Below are positions 37,460 through 48,047 of a stretch of 64,000 nucleotides of DNA, one piece after another (position 1 is the first letter of the stretch; every line of letters starts with the position of its first letter). Source of the stretch: Kwoniella bestiolae CBS 10118 (Eukaryota; Basidiomycota; Tremellomycetes; Tremellales; Cryptococcaceae). The position numbers were made by a program, and so were the translations under genes. The notes beneath the pieces are model-generated. The model saw nothing but the letters and a program-made list of their open reading frames with translations, had not been told where the DNA came from and did no database searches. The stretch lies in contig NC_089244.1 in assembly GCF_000512585.2 (NCBI RefSeq), forward strand, positions 1,798,001 through 1,862,000. Direction: 5' to 3'.

Positions 37460-38086
37460 CTAATACCCAGGTCTAACCCACTCATACCCCCACCCCTTCC
37501 CCCTACTCTCAACAGGCACCCAGGCCTCCCTAGGAAACAATCCCGGAATTCTCGTCTCCTTCCATCTCTGCTCGACACTCTTCTTCCCTCTATGATTCCG
37601 CTCTTCGGCAGTTCGCTCAGCCTGTCTAGTCTCGGACGTGGCAATCTCATATACCCTCCTATGATAGATCCCACCCTTCTTCTCACCACTTTCTACCCCA
37701 CCATTAGCCGGGTTGGTGATGTATTCCAACTCGTTACATGCTTCGACCATAGCATCGAACTTCGCCTGTAAAGCCTTTTGACGGGTGATTCGAAGGCCGC
37801 GTTGATGGAGTTGCCATGCCCTTTCGATAGTTTCGTGCACTTCCTCCGAGGGGATTACGCTCTGAAGACGGTTCAGGTGGTCGGGGTGGTATGTACCAGT
37901 AGGTGAGGAGGATGTGGGAGAGTATGAGTCTTGTGGGTAAAGGACTGAACGAATTATGTCGGATCGGGAGTCTGTAGGGACGTGTAGGGCTGGGGGACCG
38001 CCGGAGATGGAAGATTTGGCGGCGTAGGTACGGGTGAAGTTACGGGGGAGTGGTAGAATGGATCGAAGGGTCGGTCGGATGGACAT
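37460..38086 (-). CDS. Mitochondrial large ribosomal subunit protein mL40 (yeast Mrpl28-like)
   Basis: A single exon of 208 residues, one of the few intron-less genes here. The first ~25 residues (M-S-I-R-P-T-L-R-S-I-L-P-L-P-R-N-F-T-R-T-Y-A) are basic, hydroxylated and lack acids, as expected of a mitochondrial presequence. The middle resembles mL40: V-H-E-T-I-E-R-A-W-Q-L-H-Q-R-G-L-R, then L-Q-A-K-F-D-A-M-V-E-A-C-N-E-L-E-Y-I. The C-terminus is basic with W-V-P-V-E-S-R-G-K-G-W-G-Y-E-W-V-R-P near the stop. The family call rests on the R-A-W-x-L-H ... F-x-A-M-x-x-A-C-x-E-L pattern and on length. Confidence 0.78.
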   Translation of the reverse strand: MSIRPTLRSILPLPRNFTRTYAAKSSISGGPPALHVPTDSRSDIIRSVLYPQDSYSPTSSSPTGTYHPDHLNRLQSVIPSEEVHETIERAWQLHQRGLRITRQKALQAKFDAMVEACNELEYITNPANGGVESGEKKGGIYHRRVYEIATSETRQAERTAEERNHRGKKSVEQRWKETRIPGLFPREAWVPVESRGKGWGYEWVRPGY

Positions 38087-38610
38087 GATGGTGATGGTGA
38101 GTTGGGGAAGGTGGTACGAAGAGATTTCTTTGGAATTTAGCGCTCTGTGTACGGGTGAGGCGCGAGCGAGGGGGTTGGATTTGGATGAGGCTGAATATGC
38201 GATGGCTCGATACTGGGCGCAAGGCGGATGTATATGAGGTTTCGTGAATTAGATGAAGATTGAACTTATCATATTGGACAAGGAGGATCTACCAAAACAT
38301 CTCGAAGCGTGCTCTAGCTGGTTTGGCGAAAAAACGGAAACATATGGTGGGCGGAGATCGCCTCCAATCTCCGCTTGCTCGTACCTTCACTTTCGAGATC
38401 AGGTTTAGCACGATCAGTAGTAGGGGTGTCCAATCTACTAAACTTAACTCAGTGCGTACAGTACGACAATGGTAATGGGCAAGGGAAAAAAATGATGATG
38501 CATATCGGTTTGCTTCATACTAGATGTTAGCACGATACCGGTCATGACATCCTCCGCCTCAACTACTAGATGGGCATCACTTTCTGTTTCTGCTACATTT
38601 CATTTCCCCT
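38087..38610. other. Intergenic between mL40 promoter and oxidoreductase 3' end
   Basis: 524 bp between two minus-strand genes. The part next to 38086 should be the mL40 promoter, the part next to 38611 the 3' end of the oxidoreductase. No coding frame or motif I can support. Confidence 0.5.
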
Positions 38611-40629
38611 TTACTCGGTTACCTCGAGAACGATCTGCACAGATACCCAAAAGAAGTCAGCTTCTTCCACCAGTGCCGAAAGACTGAGTCAAGTAGACTC
38701 ACCTTCCCGCTGTTCTTGTTCCCTTCCATATCCTTATGAGCCTGAATGACGTCTGTCCAAGGGTAGGTCTAAAACGATTATGGAGATCAGCCAGTCAATA
38801 TCATCTACTATTGACCATGAGAAGAAGACGATGGAGACATTCTGTTCCATCCGTTGCACCAACTCACCTTATAAATCTTAACCTTCAAATCCCCCTTCAG
38901 AATCCCAGGCAACACCCTCCCCTTAAACACCTCCAACAAATCATGCTGATACTCCGCCTTCCTCGATCTCAAGGTACTTCCCTTGATGGTCAACCTCTTA
39001 CCCAGAATTGGAGCGAGGTTGGCTCCCTCAGGGAACGCAGCACCAGACATGAAAGCGAGGTATAGCATCCGACCATCTAGGTTGAGGGACGAGATATTCT
39101 GGTTCCAGTATTGTTTGCCTATGAAATCTACTATTAGGTCTACGCCCTGTGCGTGCTTTTTCAGCTCTTCGGCGAAATCTGATTGTGGTTATCATGTCAG
39201 CTTGGTGGCATTACTTTACTCTACCGGTCTGTGCAGTCGCGATACATGGGATGGAGGGAAAGGATACATGGATAGATGATTGAAAGTAATCCGATCTGCT
39301 CACCTTGAGTCTTGTAGTTGAAGACATGTAATCTATCGCTGTGACCCAACTGTTTCAGGAACTCCACTTTCTCGTCTGATCCGCAGGTGGTGAATACCTT
39401 TCCAGCTTTGATAACGTGTACTATAACACCTCACGAGATAAGCTGAAGTCACAATTCCTTGTTCGAGAGGTCGCGGCGAGGGGAACAAAGCTTACAAGCA
39501 ATTTGGATCGCTGCGATACCGACACCAGAAGCACCCTATGCACAATCACCTGTCAGCTTGTCATACGATCTTACGTATTGCACAGCTGGGTCTAGAACCT
39601 ACCGCATGAATCAAAACATTTTGACCCTCTTTCAAGGGAGTCTCAACCATCAAAGCTTGAGTGGCTATCACATACACCGTCCATCAGCTATAGGCCATCA
39701 TGCCGCAGCGGAGGGGAGGGGGTCTTGCTAGCTGAAGAAGGTACAAGGTACAAATTACTGACCTGTCATCCATACTTCTGGTATACCGGCAGCTTCGACC
39801 CAATCGAATTCCTTGGGTTTGGGAAGTAACATCGTCTCGGGATTGACGATGTATTGAGCGTATGCTCCCTAGTGACATTCCGTTTGTTAGATTTGAAAGT
39901 TCGGTAGCAGGTGACGATGGATTTGTGGCCTGGATTTATACTTCCGATATATTACGGGACGGTAAGGGAGCAAGAACAGGACTCACCCCATAAGCCAACC
40001 CATACACCTCATCTCCCTCTTTGTACACTTTCGCCCCCTCACCCAGCTTATCCACTACACCTGAGAACTCTACTCCCAAGATGGTCTTGGACGCTTGAGG
40101 AGGTAGAGGGTATTTACCCTCTCTTTGAAGGATGTCCATACGGTTCAGACCGAATGCCTAGTACGTCATACGTCAGTCCCTGTTATCATTGGGCGAATAG
40201 GTGACGAGCACGACGCCTCATCTATAATCACTCGGTGGGATGATATTGGAATGGTGGAAAAGAGATGACATTCACCTTGACCTATCAGATGAGTTATTTA
40301 GTAAGTTTATGATATCCTCTATGAGCAATCGTTCGGCTCACCTTGACTGACACCTCTCCCTTCCCAGGCTCAGGCGTCTCCTCTTCTCCCATATACAAAT
40401 TGTCCGCTGGACCTTTCCCATCCTTGATCAATACACATTTCATCTTGGGCGGTATTTGATTGAGCTTCAGTAAAGTGGTGCTAAACGACCTCGTCGGGAA
40501 TCTCGAATACAGCGGTATCGGCTGAGGGCGATAGGTGAATCTAGCTGATGCTGAGGCTAAAGTTCGCGCAGGTAGAAATGAAGATGATGAAATGTTACGG
40601 ATGATGGTCGATGATCTTCTACAGGCCAT
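38611..40629 (-). CDS. NADPH:quinone oxidoreductase, zeta-crystallin/TP53I3 family, probably mitochondrial
   Basis: Medium-chain reductase without the catalytic zinc. Ten exons keep phase: 40342-40629, 40276-40281 (6 nt), 39987-40157, 39763-39868, 39603-39664, 39496-39535, 39304-39420, 38868-39178, 38703-38768 and 38611-38634 (396 residues). The first ~60 residues are Ser/Arg-rich with almost no acids, a likely mitochondrial presequence; the enzyme proper begins at a second Met (62, M-K-C-V-L-I-K-D-G). Family motifs: L-N-R-M-D-I-L-Q-R-E-G, L-G-V-E-F-S-G-V-V, the nucleotide-binding A-S-G-V-G-I-A-A-I-Q-I-A, and D-L-I-V-D-F-I-G. The 6-nt exon (Val-Lys) is needed for E-V-S-V-K-V-K-A-F-G-L-N-R to have the same length as the family's usual segment. 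Likely reaction: NADPH-dependent quinone or enal reduction; substrate unknown. Confidence 0.9.
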
Positions 40630-41082
40630 TAGAACAGATTATAATGAATGTATACGAGGGTCACAGTGAAGTATGGTCTTATGAACTCGTAGCGCTGTAG
40701 TATGACGGTCTTCAATCCCCGTATAAACTAACCACGAGTACATGTACTCTCTTGGTCATCACATGTACTCTCTTGGTCATCATTTATTCATCACCATCAA
40801 GCGACAGAGGTGGAGGTATCATCGCTATGCCTAGCTGAAATCCAACCATCAGCGGAGATCGCCGACAATCGTTTTGTTTTATCCCGAGGTATATCCGAAT
40901 GATGAGGTCATTACCAGTAGAGTACTCGTAGTTGTCGATTGATTCGATTCGATCGTGGTTTAGACGTGTTCCACTGTACTACTATAGTACTTTTGGATGT
41001 CGATTTCTCTCTTTGCTACCTTTCACAAGCATACCCCTTAGACTTTCCTTCATAGACTACATAGACGATAGAGCTTCTCAAA
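40630..41082. promoter_or_regulatory. Divergent promoter region with a 21-bp tandem duplication
   Basis: 453 bp between two divergent ATGs. A perfect 21-bp direct duplication lies at 40741-40782, about 110 bp from the oxidoreductase start. Nothing else recognisable. Confidence 0.6.
40741..40782 (+). repeat. Perfect 21-bp tandem duplication (2 copies)
   Basis: The unit at 40741-40761 is repeated exactly at 40762-40782. Each copy holds ACATGT-like and TTGGTCAT cores. Its place in a short divergent promoter makes a doubled factor site possible, but no known site is evident. Confidence 0.9.
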
Positions 41083-42357
41083 ATGTCACGAAAGTCCAAA
41101 GCTACCTCCAAAAGATTACATCTTACAAGACATGCTCAGGCAGAACACAAGTGGGTCTGGTGTTACTTCGCCCTCTTGTATGATAGGGATCTGTGCTAAT
41201 GTCGTTTGACAACCTACAGTGTCGCTTCAGATTATACCAGTATGTCTACTACCGTCATCCTCCGTCGTTGAAGAAGGGGAAGAAGCATTATGCTAATCAT
41301 ATACCGCACAGTCGCCGACGCTCCACTCACCCAATTGGGTCAAAAGCAATCACGCGAGTTGAACGACCTCACCAAAGATACTTTCCAGAAGACCGCAGAA
41401 TTACTAGTATCTTCTCCTGTGAGCTTTGTGTCCAACCTCCCACCCTTGTGGCAGTGGAGTAAGCTTATAGTTTATGGCCTGGTAGCTTAGAAGACCCATG
41501 GAGACGATGTTGATTGGTTATCCATCTTTGAAAGAGCGTTTGGACAAGGAAGGGAAACCTGTCATCTTGTTGGATACATTACAGGAAGTAGGACCGTGAG
41601 TCGTTTCTCCCCCTTCATGGGTATTGTGAGCATATGACACGATGCCTGGGTGGAGCGCGATAACGCATGAAGCTTATCGTCATGACGTTCTCATAGATAC
41701 GCCTGCGACACACCCACTTACCCTATATCCAAGCTCAAATCCTCAAACAACGGTATCTTTTCGGAATTGGATTTCTCCACTTTATCAGAAGATTACCACA
41801 CAAAGGAAGGTATTTACGCGCCTGAGAATGGTAGTGAGCGAGCTAAGCAGGTCAGACATTGGTTGAGGGATAGAGAGGAGAGCGAGATTGTTGGTGAGTT
41901 GTCTGGTTTCGAATGGATAAACATGGAGGAGGAGGCCACCGGGTCTCGCAAGCAGAGGACCAATGTCAAATCTGTTTCAGCGATGGTGGAATAGACGGAA
42001 GACAGCATACATGAGACTCAGTCTCGTGAACGTGCTATTGAACTGACAGTGAAGCTGATATACTGCGTTTATCATGCAGTCGTCGCTCACGGTGATATCT
42101 TGCGATACTTGGTAGACAACCAGCAGTCCAGTAGAGTAAGTATATCCTCAGTCACTCTATAGATCAGAGGTTGTAGTGTCAGCAGAAAATGCTGATGAAC
42201 GCGCTCGTCACACCCTTAGCCATGGGACAACGCCGAAGTCAAAGTATTCACGTTCGCCTCAGAGGACGACGAGAACGCCTCGCTAGTTGAAGTGGATACT
42301 CACGCGGAACCTAAAGATGCGACCGATGAGCCGACGAGTGCAGAAATGAGGAACTGA
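41083..42357 (+). CDS. Histidine phosphatase superfamily (phosphoglycerate mutase-like) protein
   Basis: Branch-1 histidine phosphatase fold, 231 residues from seven in-phase exons: 41083-41150, 41220-41239, 41312-41418, 41486-41595, 41697-41893, 42080-42135 and 42220-42357. The phosphohistidine motif is T-R-H-A-Q-A-E-H-N (H17) near the N-terminus. It is followed by A-P-L-T-Q-L-G-Q-K-Q and S-S-P-L-R-R-P-M-E-T, and the second His is in V-V-A-H-G-D-I-L-R-Y-L (H171). Basic N-terminus (S-R-K-S-K-A-T-S-K-R); acidic C-terminal tail of ~25 residues. Fungal relatives include the Pmu1-like group; true glycolytic mutase is unlikely because its longer conserved blocks are missing. Substrate unknown, likely cytosolic. 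Confidence 0.88.
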
Positions 42358-42739
42358 TTGGTCCGGGAATAGATACAGAGATAGATTGATGCAAGGTACT
42401 AGAAATCTGGTCATTCTGGGTGGTAAATGTGACGACATGTCAAGTTGGAGGATCAGATGTAGGCTCTTATTGCTGCTTCTTATCTATGAAATTAGAACGT
42501 AGATGATATATACATGTATAGATCTGTTAGTTTGGCAGGATCGATAAACCAGAATAAGCAGAATCACAGTGATGGTATGATTTGAGCTAGCCAACGATAG
42601 CTGTAATGAGAGATGAGCCTTCGTTCGCAATTGACATCGGGGTTCATCATTATTATTATAACAGGGTACAAACAATATTTCTATCCGAAACATCCTTCTC
42701 ATTTGACAATCAACATTGAAATGCAAGCAGCCCTACAGA
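42358..42739. other. Convergent intergenic region
   Basis: 382 bp between convergent stops. AT-rich, holds both 3' ends. No coding frame of note. Confidence 0.5.
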
Positions 42740-45700
42740 CTACCCCTCAATACTCTTCCTCCCAATATCCCTAACCCTTTCCCTCTCATCACTCACGAAC
42801 CCCCTAATCTTCTGCTCCAGCCTGGCGAGATGCTCGTTCTCGCCCACTTCATCTCGCCATTCCAATACTTTCCTCAACCTCTCACCTCCGCTCGTTCCGC
42901 TGTCCACTAGGACTTCAGTCTCTGAATGGGAGACCTCATCCCTCGCCAGGAGATCATCCAGCACACCGTGCGTCTGCGATGAATTAGCATTGGCGGAAGT
43001 CGTGGTAGGATTGACTTCGGGATTGTAATCGCTCGATGAAATCCCGTTTTTCTTACCTATCGATCTGTTCCTAATAGAGGCCTTGAGCGATAATCCGAAT
43101 TTAGAGTTGGAATTGGCCTTGACAGGTTCAGGCGATTTGGAATTTGATCGTAGAGTGAATATACTTGATCTAGCAGATAGACTCCTATTCTTATCATTCG
43201 TCGAACCGTCGTATTTCCCTCTTTGGGTATCCCGCACAGAGTTAAACGGTTCCTTGAGTTGTTCCATTTCGTTTTCGTTTTGAGGTGTGGTTAGATCAAA
43301 CGTCTTGATTCGATCGTTGTAGCTTAATGGACTGGAAATAGGAATGGGCTGGCTGATCTGTCTTATACCTAGCTTATTACTCTTGTTTCCCCCATCTTCA
43401 GCTTTAACCTTAACCTTGGACTTGGAAGAAGACCCCGATCGTTTGGTCAGTTCCGTGATGGAGAAGCAGGAAGGCAGTCCTTTACCCTGTAGTCTACGTG
43501 TTTGCGTGGGTTTCTCAAATAACGTAGAAGCGTTGTTGGAATAACTATCAAAAGTCCAAGGTGGATATCAGCGATCACCCAATTCCCTTTTGTTCTGGAT
43601 TTCGACCATCGAAGAACGGAACTTACAAGCTAGGAGCGGAAATCATACTTTCCTCTTTCCCCACTGTGCCCAACGTCCTACCGACCCCTCTCCCACTTTC
43701 ACCCTCATCCCAATCCTGCATCATCACAGCCCTAAGATTCAGACTACTCTCCAGACTATTCTGGGTATTCAACATACTCTCGCCTATCCCCCTAAACCCT
43801 TCGGAGTGAGTACTGACCGTCGAGTCCCGTATATTAGGAGCCGATAACAATTGATCAGGAATGGCTAGTCTACTTTTAGATCCAGACGATACCACCCTCG
43901 GTACGGTGTTCTGTCCGATCCCAACCGCAGCTTCGTATTCACCCAGTTTGTTCAGACTCGACGAGTTGGATATAGAGATACTCAATGCCTCCTGTAAGAC
44001 CGACTCCCGCCATTTCTTATCTGCGTTCCGACCCTTCTCCCGAGCTTGCTCCTCGTACTCTGGTGACAATGCTCTCTGTCTTCTCCTGGTCCCTCCATTG
44101 GAAGCTTCAAGAGGACTAGAAATCTTCATCTTCAGTTCCTCTTTCGCTCGAGGGGAAGGCGATCTTTCCCTTCTGGTATCGCTATACCCACTTGTACTTT
44201 CGCGATTCTGGGGCTGGTGTTGGTGGTCTTTATCGAATGCCTGAGATAAAGATCTGGCCACAAAGCCATCTTTCCCGAAGATGATTCTCAGGGAGTTACT
44301 GGCTGATAAGAAAGGGGAGGATTTGTTGGATCTCAGAGTATGAGGTTGCGTCTTCGTTTCGCCTCGTTGGTTCGCCATGGAGATCGAACGTGAAGGTGAG
44401 TTGTCGGGTAGAGGTTCGATAGCGTCCGAGGGAGAGCACAGCGAGAAAGTAGTCAAGGGTCGAGTTTTGAATCTCATTGAGTACGTTGATGAGATTCTCT
44501 CAGTACCGTAATGTCGTCCCTCATGATGTTGCGGGGGGGTGTCGTGGTTTTCTGATATTTTGGAGAATCGCCTGGTGGTGGATCGGATCGAAGCGGATTT
44601 GAGTAAACCTCCGAAAGAAGTCGAGGTGGATGGTTCAGAAGGTAAAGTATGATTATTGATATTCGAAGTGTGTTGATGAGAAGCATCAGCTTTGAGGTTC
44701 GCAGAGGTGTATGCACGCTTCATTATACCCTGTCCGAGGGATTTACTAGATCGCAAGGAAGGCTTTTTGGACACGTCAGGCGTGGGTGTAGGTGAGGGTT
44801 TAAGGTGAGACGAAGGGATATAAAATCGATTCTGAGCCAATAATAACGATCTTCTAGGTATCCTCTGACCACCAGTCGAAGAAGGGGAATCTGTATCTTT
44901 CGAATGTGGATCCAATAAAGCGGGTCTGGGAAGTACACCGTGATTCTGCGGTGTAGGAGGTGTAATTACTGCTTCAACCATTGGACTGGATATTCTACGT
45001 CCAGTCTCGGTGAGATCTATTGCTTCTTCCAGTAATGATCCGGGCAAAGAAACGGGTGTTCCTACAGGTGAGAATCCCAGACCTACGGTCGAAGGAGCAA
45101 GGATAGATAATTCACTATCGCTCTCGTTGAATGCTGGATGGAGGGGTCTTCCAACTATCCGAATGACCTTTTCTCCCTTTAGATTGTTAGTAGTGGTAGT
45201 GCTGTGGTCGTATTCCGAGGTGGTAGGTGTCGAAGCGGGGAATATGGAAGTTTCTGCTGATCTGGGTGAAGCGAGGTCCATCTCGATAGTGGTCGAAGAT
45301 CCATTCTGATGGTGAGGGTGATACCTGCTTCCGAGGTCTATCGATAATTCGCCTGTATATCCTGACGAAGTATATTCCTGGCCATATGGGATATACCCGC
45401 CTTTCATGAGTGATGGAGTTGGTAGAGGGGGCGCCTCGTCTAGACCCCTAATGGATTTGGTAGTAGTAAGAGACTGTGATCTAGGTCTAGTCTTTCGTCC
45501 TGGTCCCGACTCAACACCGTCTTTCTTCCGTAACGAGACGGACCGTTTAATCGACGCTATCCTCCCTCCCATACTCCAATTAGACCTCTGCTCGTAATCC
45601 TCCTGAGCTCTGAGCTTGGCAGAATCAAATGTACCCAGTCCCTTCCTCGTATCTCCCCTTTGCATAGCAACGGAAAGTGGGAATACCATACTTGCTCTCT

Positions 45701-47234
45701 TCCCCCATGTACCCTTGCGACTTTGACTTCTGGATATCGAGCTGGCGCTTGAACCCGCTGGACTATAATCCAAGTGTGAGTAGGACGGACTGGGGATGAC
45801 CACCGAGAGGGAGAGTGGATCCCCCAAGTCTGGTGCAGGCAGTAAGGGTGATTTTCTGGGATCGGCAGGTGGCGACGGTGCAGGTCGTGGTGAAGTTAGT
45901 GATTGACTTCGTCGTCGTTGTTGGATGACGGTAATAGGTGGGACGTAGGGTTTCTGATGGGGTGCTCTGATCCCTGTACGAGTGATGTTGGTAGATGTTT
46001 TGGTGTTGGTGCGCGGCGAGGTAGGATCGATAGGATCATTTCCATGGGAAGGCTATCGTCATTCAACACTGTGAGTCTTTTTGCAGCTCACTGGCTTACT
46101 GGCTTCGGAAGGGAGACTCACCCGACTACCGATCTCCCATCCTCTCCTCTCACGTCTATTCTCAATCTCCTTCAGTATTATACTTTCCCGTCTTTTCATG
46201 ACGACACCGATATTCCCCTCGTAGTTCTCCCTCAAGCCGACCTTATGCTTCCTTCCCAAGTCGACCATACCAGGTTGTCTCCTCAGTGTACCCATCATAT
46301 CTGCGTCGGGTCCAACGTCGTAATACCCCTTGGAGTAGTCTCTAGCCTCGTCCGAAAGCGAAGGATAAGGTTTCGATATATCTGATTTCTTGACACCCCC
46401 AGCGGATGGATGTGGGATAAGCGATTGAGCTTGAACCTTTTTAGGTTGATTTCGCGAGTTCTCTTTGTCACCTCCCTGACCGAGAGTCGGAGTAGGCAGA
46501 GACCGCTTGTTCTTCAGTCCTGGTGTCTCACGATGAGGTTGTAGGGTATCTGAGCCGTTGGCGTTGACGTTGTTACGATGTTTGATAGAATTCCCTCTAG
46601 ATAGCGATTGACCCCTTTTCAACGGTTTACCATCCCCTTGACCGGTCGTTCTGGTGATATTATCCAGACTTGGATGGATGACGGACTGTGAGGTGGAAAG
46701 GTGTATTCCGTTCTTGGTATCGCTACTGGGGAACAAATAATGTATCGTACCAGTTGACGGAGAAGCCAAGACGATCTTAGGTGTAACTACCGTACTGTTC
46801 GTACCAGTACCAGGTAAAGGTGATCCACCAGCCGATAAAACCTGTGAAGGAGGTCTGGACGATCCTGATCCCGAAACAGAGTTTGTAGTGATAGTATTGT
46901 TATTATGGTTTGCTGTTGGATAGATGGGAGCGGGCGAAGTGATCTGAGAACCGAAAGGGTCAATCTGCGATGGTGATCCAGGTGTGGGACTATTGTTTTG
47001 TAACCCTGGTGCTGATGCTGCACGGTTACCTATCGCTGTCACGCCAGAATTCACATCATGATGGCTGTAACTGATGGGCCATGACGCCAGCTCCCTAAGC
47101 GGGGTGGATATGGAAGATTTGGATATGCCTTGTTGATGATTTGGTGTAGCTGGGGTGGGAGAGTGTTTCTCGGTATGAGTGATGTTGGCGCATTGGTGAA
47201 ACAAGGTCGTCGATGATCGTTGTGATTTCACCAT
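42740..47234 (-). CDS. Large disordered protein of unknown function (1447 aa)
   Basis: Three long exons, 46122-47234, 43627-46052 and 42740-43544, join in phase. The ATG at 47234 follows a short A-rich leader. Composition is Ser/Pro/Thr/Asn/Arg-rich almost throughout, with many S-P and R-x-x-S sites of the kind kinases use, and no membrane segment, signal peptide or known fold. The longest ordered-looking stretch is near the C-terminus (L-R-K-V-L-E-W-R-D-E-V ... L-A-R-L-E-Q-K-I-R-G-F-V-S-D-E), a short predicted helix or coiled coil. I recognise no family. It may be a cell-cycle, polarity or signalling scaffold by composition only. Confidence 0.8.
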
Positions 47235-48047
47235 GATGAAAAATCAAATGATTACGCTTTGATCTGCGTTTTCGTTTTGATGTGTTTGATCGTGATGTTT
47301 CGGATGGACACTAAGGCACAAAGGGACTAGAGGGGGCGCAATGATCGCTACTGTGCGCTCATAGTCATTGCATTTCTCATCAGCTCAGGCATCTTACGCA
47401 ACAGTTCCTGAAATCTTGTGCTATGCATAAGTAAGTCGGGTGAACGAGACAGAGCATACGTACAGTCAGATCAAACCAATTGACAGTTAACGGATCACTC
47501 GGTCAGAGCGAATATACACCACTGATACAGTCCAACACCTTTTAATTCGGATGAGTCGGATCAATTCCAGGGTTTTTGGGTCTGTCGACCAAGGGTAAAC
47601 TGAATAGTAAAATTGATTAAAGATAGTGGGAGAATGGTGAGACCTTTCTTTTGATTTGTTTATTCCTTATACATGTTTATCGACTGCATATAGATCACCA
47701 TGGCAATCGAATATGCAAGGGCGGGTAAGCTTATCGTACTTGTCATTCAGTTGAGCGCTAGGAGGGAACGCCACATTCGCCACTTGCATTTGCATTTGCA
47801 ACGGGGCTGGGAGATGGAGTCATGTGGATTGTCAGAGCACTAGGTGAGCTATGCATACCAGCGAAACCATGCACAATGAAGTCACTGTGAGCTCCTGTGA
47901 ATGCCAATTTAACGCTTCGCAGACCACCACTGTAACAAAAACCTTTCATTTAGAATAATACCTCTTCCCATCTACCCGAATACGCGAAAAATCCCCTACG
48001 CCAGTAGAAGTTCCGATCCGATTCGTACCCGTATATGTACTGTAAAC
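47235..48047. other. Intergenic: upstream of the large unknown gene, downstream of the MFS gene
   Basis: 813 bp between two minus-strand genes. No frame above 65 codons. I see no tRNA, repeat or clear motif. Confidence 0.5.
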
